Below, piece after piece: positions 1-4,549 of a stretch of DNA of 5,651 bases (the first letter of the stretch is position 1; each line of letters begins with the position of its first letter). A program made the position numbers and the translations under genes. The notes beneath the pieces were generated by a model. The model saw nothing but the letters and a program-made list of their open reading frames with translations. It made no database searches and was not told the DNA's origin. The stretch is taken from assembly GCA_030043175.1 (NCBI GenBank), contig JASHYD010001458.1, forward strand, positions 1 to 5,651. Reading direction: 5' to 3'. The DNA comes from Xanthobacteraceae bacterium. GTDB lineage: Bacteria > Pseudomonadota > Alphaproteobacteria > Rhizobiales > Xanthobacteraceae.

Positions 1-114
1 TGCAATTCCCCGTCTGGGCTGATATTGGAAGGTCCAGCTAAGATCACGACGACCGCTTGGTGACCGTCGACGTAATCCCAAGGCTAGGCGCATGGGCATC
101 TCACACAAAACAGC
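1..114. other. non-coding or unrecognisable left edge
   Basis: No recognisable coding sequence. The frame that becomes the permease remnant has stops at 61-63, 73-75 and 85-87, and the other forward frames give nothing resembling the membrane helices expected upstream of the permease C-terminus. Either the permease gene was cut here by a rearrangement or this stretch has decayed beyond recognition. No promoter or repeat was recognised. Confidence 0.5.
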
Positions 115-565
115 TTGGCCCATCTCGCCACTTGGCCTTGGCCAGCGCGGTTGAGCCCGCTGATGATCCTCGGCACGAAGTGGTACATTCTGTTCAACGT
201 GGTGGCCGGCGCCAGTGCTTTGCCAACTGACCTGCGGGAAGCTGCGAGCGTCTTTGGGTTGCGCTCCTGGCAATGGTGGCACAAGGCTGTTTTGCCGGGA
301 ATATTCCCTTACTACGTCACCGGCGCATTGACCGCATCCGGCGGTTCATGGAATGCCAGTATCGTGGCTGAAGTGGCGAGTTGGGGCGATGACAGGCTCG
401 AGGCATCCGGCCTTGGCGCCTTTATTGCCAAGGCAACCGATGCGGGCGACTATCCTCACGTTGTGCTAAGGGATCGCCGTCATGTCGATCTTCGTCTTGC
501 TAATCAACCGCCTGCTCTGGCGTCCGCTCTATCGGTTGGCTGAACGCCGCCACCGTCTCGATTAA
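115..565 (+). pseudogene. ABC transporter permease, NitT/TauT type, 3' remnant with frameshift
   Basis: This is the C-terminal part of a binding-protein-dependent inner-membrane permease of the nitrate/taurine/sulfonate class. It shows WYILFNVVAGASALPTDL and the cytoplasmic coupling (EAA) loop as EAA-x3-G followed by a VLPGIFPYYVTGA stretch, then GGSWNASIVAEVASWGD. Family-like sequence starts near nt 148; position 115 is only the first in-frame TTG. At 466-472 the sequence CTAAGGG has one base too many: as read, the frame drifts into an Arg/Pro-rich tail and stops at 543. Removing one A near 469 restores VLGIAVMSIFVLLINRLLW and a natural end ERRHRLD with TAA at 563-565, 15 nt before the ATPase start. 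Relatives are far longer, some with two permease domains (known of the family), so the 5' part is missing or lies outside the window. It probably once formed the channel for the adjacent ATPase. The family call is confident; whether the frameshift is biological or a read error is open. Confidence 0.85.
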
Positions 566-580
566 CTGGAGACCGCGCCC

Positions 581-1900
581 ATGGACAAGTCCGCGGCCAG
601 GCCTGTCAAGTCTCCTCTCGTGACGGTGACTGGACTTGATCAAATATACCACATGGGCAGTGGCGGAGAGCTTCTGGTCCTGCACGACATCAACCTGGCG
701 CTGAAGGAAGATGAGATCGTCGCGTTGCTGGGGCGGTCCGGTAGCGGAAAATCCACATTCCTGCGGATCGTCGCGGGACTTTTGCAGCCCACGCGCGGCA
801 ACGTGACGATCGAGGGCAAACCGGTGGATGGGCCAGCCGGGCAGGTCGCACTGGTATTTCAGACCTTCGCTTTGTTTCCCTGGCTGACCGTCCTCGAAAA
901 TGTCGAGATCGGGCTGGAAGCGCAGGGGATTGCTCCGGACCTCCGCCATAAGCGGGCCCTCGCTGCGATCGATCTCATCGGGCTCGACGGATATGAAAGT
1001 GCTTATCCGAAGGAACTCTCCGGCGGCATGCGGCAGCGCGTCGGACTCGCGCGTGCGCTTGTGGTTCATCCCAAGGTGCTGCTCATGGATGAGCCGTTTT
1101 CCGCACTCGACGTGCTGACAGCCGAAACGCTGCGCACCGACCTCCTTGATCTTTGGAGCGAGGGGCGAATGCCAATCTCCTCGGTGTTGATGGTAACTCA
1201 CAATATCGAGGAAGCGGTCCTCATGAGCGACCGCATCCTGGTCTTCTCGTCGAATCCGGGACACATCGTGGCTGAGCTGCCGGTTAGCCTGGCGCGGCCG
1301 CGAAATCGCACCGATTCCGAATTTCGCAAGCTCGTTGATGACATCTACGCCCGCATGACCGAAAGGCCGGCGGGAAAACCGCAGCGCGAAGGCCTTTTCC
1401 GTGGCACCGGCATCGCGATCGTGCTGCCCCACATTGAGCTCAATGTCTTGTTTGGCCTCGTGGAGGCCGTCGCGTCCGATCCCTACGGCGGCCACGCCGA
1501 CCTGCCAGCCCTGGCGGCGAGCCTGCAGATGGAGATCGACGACTTGTTCCCGGTGGCGGACCTTCTCCATCTGCTACGCTTGGCCGAAGTCGCGGCAGGC
1601 GACATCAGCCTGACCGATGAGGGCAAGCGGTTTGTGCTGGCCGGCTTCGACGAGCGCAAGGGACTGTTCGCGCAGCACGTCCTCAGCTACATCCCGCTCG
1701 CTGCCCACATCAAGCACGTGCTTGATGAGCGACCGTCCCACCGGGCACATGCGAGCCGCTTTCGTGACGAGCTCGAGGACCACATGTCAGAGGAGGATGC
1801 CGAACAGACGCTGCGCGCGGTCATCTCGTTCGCCCGCTACGGCGAAGCCTTTGCGTACGACGAAAGCAGCGACGCGTTGAGCCTGGAGAACCCGGCCTGA
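581..1900 (+). CDS. ABC transporter ATP-binding protein, nitrate/sulfonate/bicarbonate type, with C-terminal AAA-associated domain
   Basis: A 439-residue cytoplasmic ATPase that would energise import through a NitT/TauT-type permease. The nucleotide-binding domain (about residues 13-255) is complete: Walker A GRSGSGKST at 51-59, Q-loop Gln94, signature LSGGMRQR at 146-153, Walker B VLLMDE at 166-171, D-loop SALD at 174-177 and switch His207 in VTHNIEEA. A second domain (about 285-425) matches the AAA-associated C-terminal domain found in a subset of these ATPases; it includes ELNVLFGLVEAVA, DLFPVADLLHLL and ISLTDEGKRFVLA. The domain's exact role is not established here and is probably regulatory. 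ATG 581 was chosen because GGAG at 568-571 sits 9 nt upstream and the frame before it belongs to the permease tail. All ATPase motifs are intact although the upstream permease is broken, so it may be an orphan or may serve another permease. Substrate cannot be read from the sequence. Confidence 0.95.
   Translation: MDKSAARPVKSPLVTVTGLDQIYHMGSGGELLVLHDINLALKEDEIVALLGRSGSGKSTFLRIVAGLLQPTRGNVTIEGKPVDGPAGQVALVFQTFALFPWLTVLENVEIGLEAQGIAPDLRHKRALAAIDLIGLDGYESAYPKELSGGMRQRVGLARALVVHPKVLLMDEPFSALDVLTAETLRTDLLDLWSEGRMPISSVLMVTHNIEEAVLMSDRILVFSSNPGHIVAELPVSLARPRNRTDSEFRKLVDDIYARMTERPAGKPQREGLFRGTGIAIVLPHIELNVLFGLVEAVASDPYGGHADLPALAASLQMEIDDLFPVADLLHLLRLAEVAAGDISLTDEGKRFVLAGFDERKGLFAQHVLSYIPLAAHIKHVLDERPSHRAHASRFRDELEDHMSEEDAEQTLRAVISFARYGEAFAYDESSDALSLENPA
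1708..1727. repeat. perfect 20-bp palindrome inside the ABC ATPase gene
   Basis: CATCAAGCACGTGCTTGATG equals its own reverse complement, centred on CACGTG. It lies in the C-terminal domain coding region (residues around 376-383). It could be chance enforced by coding, or a protein-binding or structured site. It is not placed like a promoter operator. Confidence 0.6.
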
Positions 1901-1956
1901 TGCGGCGCGCTGGCGGTAGACCGCCCAGACGACCAATTGCCCGCACATAAACATCA

Positions 1957-1980
1957 TGCCCGCGGTTTTTCATGCGGGCA
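1957..1980 (+). terminator. terminator-like hairpin after the ABC ATPase
   Basis: TGCCCGC at 1957-1963 pairs with GCGGGCA at 1974-1980, a 7-bp GC-rich stem with a 10-nt loop GGTTTTTCAT, 57 nt after the ATPase stop. There is no T-tract after either arm, so it is not a canonical intrinsic terminator. A further copy of TGCCCGC at 1938-1944 could pair with the same right arm. Position and stem strength favour transcript-end processing or weak termination. Confidence 0.35.
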
Positions 1981-1986
1981 GATTCC

Positions 1987-2053
1987 AAAGGTGGACCGGA
2001 AGCCTCGGAAGGTGCCGCTGTCTCTCTGGAACATCGAAAAGGTGGTCCGAAAG
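1987..2053. repeat. two direct copies of a 16-bp motif, possible IS end remnant
   Basis: AAAGGTGGACCGGAAG at 1987-2002 recurs as AAAGGTGGTCCGAAAG at 2038-2053, 14 of 16 bases identical and 51 nt apart. Repeated motifs of this size near one boundary resemble the multiple transposase-binding repeats at IS21-family ends (known of the family). No istA or istB coding sequence is present, so an IS origin is inference. Confidence 0.35.
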
Positions 2054-2180
2054 TGGCATTAGCGCACACTCCGCGTCACCTGTGGACCCGACTCTCCTGG
2101 GGTGCACGCCACTCCGATTCAGGTCAAAGGAAACCTACGTCGCGGCGGGCAGGAATCATCCATTTTGCCAATGAGTCTTG

Positions 2181-2437
2181 TCATGCCGCGCGACGGATTT
2201 GCATTTCCCGCATGGCCGCCCGTAGGTCCGCTCCTTTTGAACGTTTCATCAAGGCATTGGCTGATATGATCGTGGATCAACGCTTTTTCGCATTCTCGAT
2301 CGCGTTTTCGACAGCCTGCAGCTGCTGTGCAAGCTGCAAGCATGGTTCGCCGGCCTCGATCATTTCAATGATCCTTTGGGGGTGTCTGTCGGCGCGTTTA
2401 GGGCCCTGACGATCGCCGGATGATCGATATAGGTCAT
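2181..2437 (-). pseudogene. csoR-like: CsoR/FrmR/RcnR-family metal-sensing repressor, broken by three single-base indels
   Basis: Members of this family are small all-helical repressors that bind GC-tract operators and release them on sensing Cu(I), Ni/Co or formaldehyde. The start ATG (2437-2435) has GAGGA four bases upstream. The reading needs three corrections: +1 A at the run complementary to T2397-2399, +1 A at T2284-2288, and -1 A at T2235-2238. The repaired protein is about 85 residues, the usual family size: MTYIDHPAIVRALKRAD, then RIIEMIEAGEPCLQLAQQLQ, AVENAIENAKKALIHDH, ISQCLDETFK, and a helical end with LRAAMREMQ. From Cys in EPC the His of DHISQC is at +25 and the next Cys at +29, the Cys-His-Cys spacing of CsoR (C36/H61/C65 in the M. 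tuberculosis protein, from memory). This favours metal sensing over formaldehyde sensing. Without the third correction the frame runs to a stop at 2119-2121 with an atypical tail. All lesions are in A-runs, so the gene may be intact in the organism if these are read errors. Confidence 0.85.
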
Positions 2438-2441
2438 GGTA

Positions 2442-2446
2442 TCCTC
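2442..2446 (-). promoter_or_regulatory. ribosome binding site of csoR-like gene
   Basis: On the minus strand GAGGA lies 4 nt before ATG 2437-2435, with a second GGAGG at 2451-2455. It decides the start: the frame that is open upstream of this ATG continues through the operator-like palindrome with a composition unlike the family, whereas this ATG opens directly into MTYIDHPAIV. Confidence 0.7.
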
Positions 2447-2469
2447 TGATCCTCCCGCCGGGATGTGGC

Positions 2470-2489
2470 ATATCCCCGGCGGGGGATAT
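2470..2489. promoter_or_regulatory. CsoR-type operator palindrome
   Basis: ATATCCCCGGCGGGGGATAT is a perfect 8-bp dyad (2470-2477 with 2482-2489) around the 4-nt spacer GGCG. A G/C tract flanked by AT-rich half-sites is the operator form of the CsoR/RcnR/FrmR family (established knowledge). It lies 33 nt upstream of the csoR-like start, where it would autoregulate that gene and could also control rightward transcription. The left half also pairs with an overlapping imperfect dyad (GCCGGGAT at 2457-2464 with ATATCCCCGGC). Binding is inferred. Confidence 0.65.
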
Positions 2490-2500
2490 CAAATTCATAC

Positions 2501-2529
2501 TTGACTGGTTCGAAGACCCGGCGTATGGG
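2501..2529 (+). promoter_or_regulatory. weak candidate sigma-70-like promoter facing right
   Basis: TTGACT at 2501-2506 is a good -35 match; the hexamer 17 nt later is TATGGG at 2524-2529, a poor -10. It lies just right of the operator palindrome, the right place for a CsoR-controlled divergent promoter. The ORF that follows has an ATG inside this -10, so it could not be translated from that ATG if the promoter is real. Low confidence. Confidence 0.2.
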
Positions 2530-2707
2530 CCAAATGCTGGCGATGGGCAGGTCCCACGACGGCGCCTATATCGAACAATCGCAGATGGGCAGTACCAGCT
2601 TTGGCGGCGACGATCTGGTCACGATGATCACGACGAGGCCGCCGGATGAAATCGAGATCGATCGCGGCACCGTAGCCGCGTGGGTGTTGTTGGCCACTTT
2701 TAGCTGA
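2525..2707 (+). CDS. hypothetical ORF or gene fragment right of the operator
   Basis: Not recognised. A 60-residue frame ending in TGA at 2705-2707, acidic and Thr-rich in the middle (GGDDLVTMITTRPPDEIEID) and hydrophobic near the end (TVAAWVLLATF). Third codon positions from about 2590 on are strongly G/C, as in genuine coding DNA of this organism. None of the ATGs at 2525, 2534 or 2543 has a Shine-Dalgarno sequence; an upstream GTG at 2465 would overlap the operator. It may be the C-terminal scrap of a gene once driven divergently from the csoR-like gene. A minus-strand frame over the same bases is equally open but unrecognised. Confidence 0.25.
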   Translation: MGQMLAMGRSHDGAYIEQSQMGSTSFGGDDLVTMITTRPPDEIEIDRGTVAAWVLLATFS

Positions 2708-2756
2708 CGATTCCGCGCTCACCGGCCAGCCGCGGACGGCGGAATGGAGGTGAGCA

Positions 2757-3077
2757 GTGTCCGCGAATCCGACCAAAATTCGATTTCGACGCAAGGCGTT
2801 GGTCAGGGAGGTCCTGCTTCACGGTGCTCCATCGCCGCGCTCAGATATTGGTGCTACCATGCGTGCAGGTGGCGTAGTTCGACGCCCGGTCGGACGCGCA
2901 ATTCTCGTATGCCGGTGGGTTGCGGTTGAGGGCGGTCGGCTCGAGTGCCGCTGGTCCGCCGATGACATCGACGGCTCTTCGATAGAAGAGCCGAAAAGTA
3001 GTTTGTGGGTCCGTATCGGCCGGTCCCTCGATCTCAAACGATCTCGATACCGGCAGGCGTTCCTAGCGGTGGCATGA
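2757..3077 (+). CDS. small basic hypothetical protein with paired Cys-Arg-Trp motifs
   Basis: A 106-residue ORF starting at GTG 2757 with GGAGG at 2746-2750 (6-nt spacing), ending in TGA at 3075-3077. The N-terminal third is Arg-rich (KIRFRRKALVREV). The centre holds LVCRWVAVEGGRLECRWSAD, two C-R-W triplets 11 residues apart flanking a turn, which suggests a small beta hairpin or metal-binding knuckle. A short acidic stretch (DDIDGSSIEEP) and a basic tail (SLDLKRSRYRQ) follow. The pattern resembles small rhizobial hypothetical proteins that I recall with C-x-W repeats; no function is known to me. An internal ATG at 2859 would give a 72-residue form but has no RBS. No signal peptide or membrane helix. 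Codon use is moderately GC3-rich, less than in the ATPase. Confidence 0.5.
   Translation: MSANPTKIRFRRKALVREVLLHGAPSPRSDIGATMRAGGVVRRPVGRAILVCRWVAVEGGRLECRWSADDIDGSSIEEPKSSLWVRIGRSLDLKRSRYRQAFLAVA
2972..2993 (+). repeat. strong 9-bp hairpin inside the small CRW ORF
   Basis: CGGCTCTTC at 2972-2980 pairs perfectly with GAAGAGCCG at 2985-2993 around a GATA loop, followed by AAAAGT. The stem is strong but there is no T-tract. It may be an RNA structure within the transcript or an argument that the surrounding ORF is not coding. Confidence 0.5.
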
Positions 3078-3092
3078 ACCGGAGACATGAAC

Positions 3093-3209
3093 ATGGACGA
3101 GGGACCTAGTCGTCCCGCTGCCTTCCTGGTTCGTCGCAGCGGGAACCCCTTCGGGGAACATCACAAGCAAGGCACCGGCCGCAGTACTGGCGGTCGAAAT
3201 TCAGCATAG
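3093..3209 (+). CDS. possible 38-residue small ORF
   Basis: ATG 3093 is preceded by GGAG at 3081-3084 with 8-nt spacing and lies 15 nt after the stop of the preceding small ORF; ATG 3087 is too close to that GGAG to be likely. The peptide starts MDEGPSRPAAFLVRRSGN and ends in TAG at 3207-3209. Not recognised. The sequence also folds: CCCGCTGC (3114-3121) pairs with GCAGCGGG (3136-3143), directly followed by CCCC-TTC-GGGG (3146-3156), so it may be a structured RNA instead. Low confidence. Confidence 0.2.
   Translation: MDEGPSRPAAFLVRRSGNPFGEHHKQGTGRSTGGRNSA
3114..3156 (+). repeat. tandem hairpins upstream of the NRAMP remnant
   Basis: An 8-bp perfect stem (3114-3121 with 3136-3143, 14-nt loop) is followed two bases later by a compact CCCC/GGGG hairpin (3146-3149 with 3153-3156) that contains the TTCG tetraloop sequence. 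No T-run follows. This could be part of a small RNA or leader, or an attenuating structure; no known RNA family was recognised. Confidence 0.4.
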
Positions 3210-3473
3210 CCTGATCCGCAGCGCTCTGCTTAAGCGCCGTGGATCGACGGCGCGGAGGCAAGTCATGCGCGGACCGTTCCGGTTCCTTTGCAAAAAATTA
3301 TCCGAATTCCGGTTCCGTCGAAAAGCGAACGAGATCCGAAATCCCCGGGCCGGCAGGAACTCTTTCGGCGCGTATTCCCATTCACAGTCACCCCAAGCAC
3401 CGCTGGCGGATCTGGCGCGCCGCCGGCCGCCTCTGCTTTCGTCCTGTTCGAACCGGCTGGCCAGGAATTGACG
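3210..3473. other. leader region of the NRAMP-like remnant
   Basis: No convincing gene. The NRAMP frame is open upstream to 3288 but the peptide there is low-complexity and sits ahead of a far better start with its own RBS, so it is taken as fortuitous. Two copies of TTCCGGTTCC (3277-3286 and 3307-3316) lie exactly 30 nt apart around an AT-rich segment (3291-3301), which may be the promoter zone. No Fur, Irr or MntR box was recognised. Confidence 0.35.
3463..3466 (+). promoter_or_regulatory. ribosome binding site deciding the NRAMP-like start
   Basis: AGGA lies 7 nt before ATG 3474 within CCAGGAATTGACGATG. It selects this ATG over the longer open frame from 3288 and shows that the translation start survived the internal deletion of the gene. 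Confidence 0.6.
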
Positions 3474-4043
3474 ATGACCTCGATCGACAATCCCGTTGCC
3501 GATCTGCAAGCCGTCAACCATGCCGTTCTCGACGACACCCACCCCGGCCACATCAACGGTGCGATTGGTGACATCGCACCGCGCCTCGGGTGGGTTTTCG
3601 GTCCCGGCCTGATGGTGATGGTCGGCGACAACGACGCCGGCGCACTCGGCACATATACCCAGGCCGGCCAGAATTACGGTACGACGCTGATGTGGACGCT
3701 AACGCCGCTGATTCCGGGTCTCTATGTGAACCAGCAGATGGTGGTTCGGCTGGGCGTGACGGGGGTTGGGCATGCGCGCCTGATCCTGGAGCGGTTCGGC
3801 AGATTCTGGGGAGCATTCAGCGTCGTAGATCTCGTCCTGCTGAATGCCGAGCCCGCCCCGCGGCTGAAGGACGATCCCTCAGTAAAGTGGTGGAAATGGC
3901 GAATGGCGCCGCTTCATAAGCTGCCGCCCGCCCGACTGACGCCACTCAATCGCATCTGGATGATCGTGCTGCGCGCCTATCTCGTGGTCGCCGCAGGCCC
4001 TGTCTTCCCGCGGATAGTCCGGCTCGCAACGGCCGGGGCGTAG
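3474..4043 (+). pseudogene. NRAMP-type divalent metal transporter, in-frame internal deletion (N- and C-termini only)
   Basis: Full NRAMP (MntH-like) proteins move Mn/Fe-type divalent ions into the cytoplasm through about 11-12 helices. This 189-residue frame keeps the N-terminus: TM1 with GPGLMVMVGDNDAGALGTY (residues 44-61, where D52-N53-D54 occupy the place of the usual DPGN metal site) and TM2 around TLMWTLTPLIPGLYV, then ERFGRFWGAFSVVDLVLLN. At about residue 124/125 (nt 3845/3846) it jumps to EPAPRLKDDPSVKWWKWRM, PLHKLPPARLTPLNRIWM and a last helix LRAYLVVAAG, which I recognise as the cytoplasmic linker and C-terminal helix of the same family. Some 300 or more residues, including the second metal-binding helix TM6, are missing, so transport is impossible. 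The frame and RBS remain open, so a mini membrane protein could still be made. Two prolines in the final helix (AAGPVFPRI) suggest further decay. Confidence 0.8.
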
Positions 4044-4076
4044 TCACGGTTCGCCCATCTGCAGGCCGAAGTGAGC

Positions 4077-4081
4077 GGAGG
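4077..4081 (+). promoter_or_regulatory. Shine-Dalgarno sequence before ORF 4088
   Basis: GGAGG lies exactly 6 nt before ATG 4088. It is the main reason to keep that ORF as a possible gene. Confidence 0.45.
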
Positions 4082-4087
4082 CCGGCT

Positions 4088-4549
4088 ATGCACAGAGTGG
4101 GATTGCTGGGGTCCACGATTGCAAGCACGCGCTGCCGCAGCGCGGTGAGCCTTTTCCGGCCCGTGGGCATAGTTCTGCGCGGGACCACCGGCCTCCGTGA
4201 GAAACAGCTCGTCCCGAGAGTGAGTGTCTGCGCCGCGCTCTCGATCGCCGGTTTGCTGCAGAGATGGGTCGCGGCGCTGCACCCTGCCTGGGCCGCGCCA
4301 TCACCGAAACGACCGAAGGTGTGGGTACCCGTGACCGCCTTTATTGAGGGGATCGCCATCGAGATTGTGGCCACGCTGGCCCTTGGTGTAGCTGTGGGTC
4401 TTGTTTTCGGGCTTAGGGCAACCTCGCGGACCATCAGGCGATATCATCGGTCTTGGCGCATGGCTCTGATACATCGGCGCACATTGGGGGGAAGCTGGAT
4501 GAACAGTAATCTCGTCGCCGCACATCGCGGCCACCGGCGCCCAGCATGA
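4088..4549 (+). CDS. hypothetical protein with one predicted membrane helix, doubtful
   Basis: A 153-residue ORF with an optimal Shine-Dalgarno sequence and an ATGA overlap (4546-4549) with the porin ATG. Not recognised. The best protein-like part is residues about 78-110, VWVPVTAFIEGIAIEIVATL continuing into ALGVAVGLVFGL, a membrane helix followed by Arg-rich TSRTIRRYHRS, giving a cytoplasmic-positive end. Residues 1-70 and the last 35 are Arg/Ser/His-rich and look like out-of-frame or non-coding GC-rich sequence. Third-position G/C in the helix segment is only about 60 percent, lower than in the ATPase. A 7-bp hairpin (4128-4134 with 4138-4144) lies near its 5' end. It may be a real small membrane protein, a chimera from rearrangement, or chance. 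Confidence 0.3.
   Translation: MHRVGLLGSTIASTRCRSAVSLFRPVGIVLRGTTGLREKQLVPRVSVCAALSIAGLLQRWVAALHPAWAAPSPKRPKVWVPVTAFIEGIAIEIVATLALGVAVGLVFGLRATSRTIRRYHRSWRMALIHRRTLGGSWMNSNLVAAHRGHRRPA

Larger units (their letters stand above)
1901..2180. other. gene-free spacer between ABC ATPase and csoR-like remnant
   Basis: A 280-base stretch where the forward ORFs have poor composition and no recognisable domain. It holds a terminator-like hairpin at 1957-1980 and two near-identical 16-mers at 1987-2002 and 2038-2053. The remainder, about 2055-2180, shows nothing recognisable on either strand; a minus frame running through it to a stop at 2119 is only the tail of the frameshifted csoR-like gene. It may contain a heavily eroded insertion sequence. 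Confidence 0.4.

Noticed and set aside
500..1570. Long minus-strand open frame (356 codons) under the ABC ATPase
   Set aside because: It is antisense to a gene with a full set of ATPase motifs, and its peptide is Arg/His/Gln-rich without any recognisable domain, typical of a high-GC shadow frame.
2508..2532. tRNA T-arm-like GGTTCGAAGACCC followed by CCA at 2530-2532
   Set aside because: The bases flanking the loop do not form a T stem and no D or anticodon arm is present upstream, so it is neither a tRNA nor a convincing attachment-site remnant.
2495..2794. Minus-strand 99-codon frame over the ORF right of the operator
   Set aside because: No recognisable domain or RBS; the Arg/His/Ala-rich composition matches a shadow frame. 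It cannot be wholly excluded, because the plus-strand ORF is also unidentified.
3035..3064. Minus-strand EcfG-like promoter GGAAC ... CGTT
   Set aside because: The spacing between the elements is 18 nt where 16-17 is expected, and no minus-strand gene follows.
3288..3473. Upstream extension of the NRAMP-like frame
   Set aside because: ATG 3474 has AGGA at 7-nt spacing and opens directly into the family-like N-terminus; the 62 preceding residues resemble nothing in the family.
3946..4434. Minus-strand open frames across the NRAMP C-terminus and the following spacer
   Set aside because: They are antisense to the recognisable NRAMP C-terminal helix, have no RBS and give Arg/Pro-rich low-complexity peptides.
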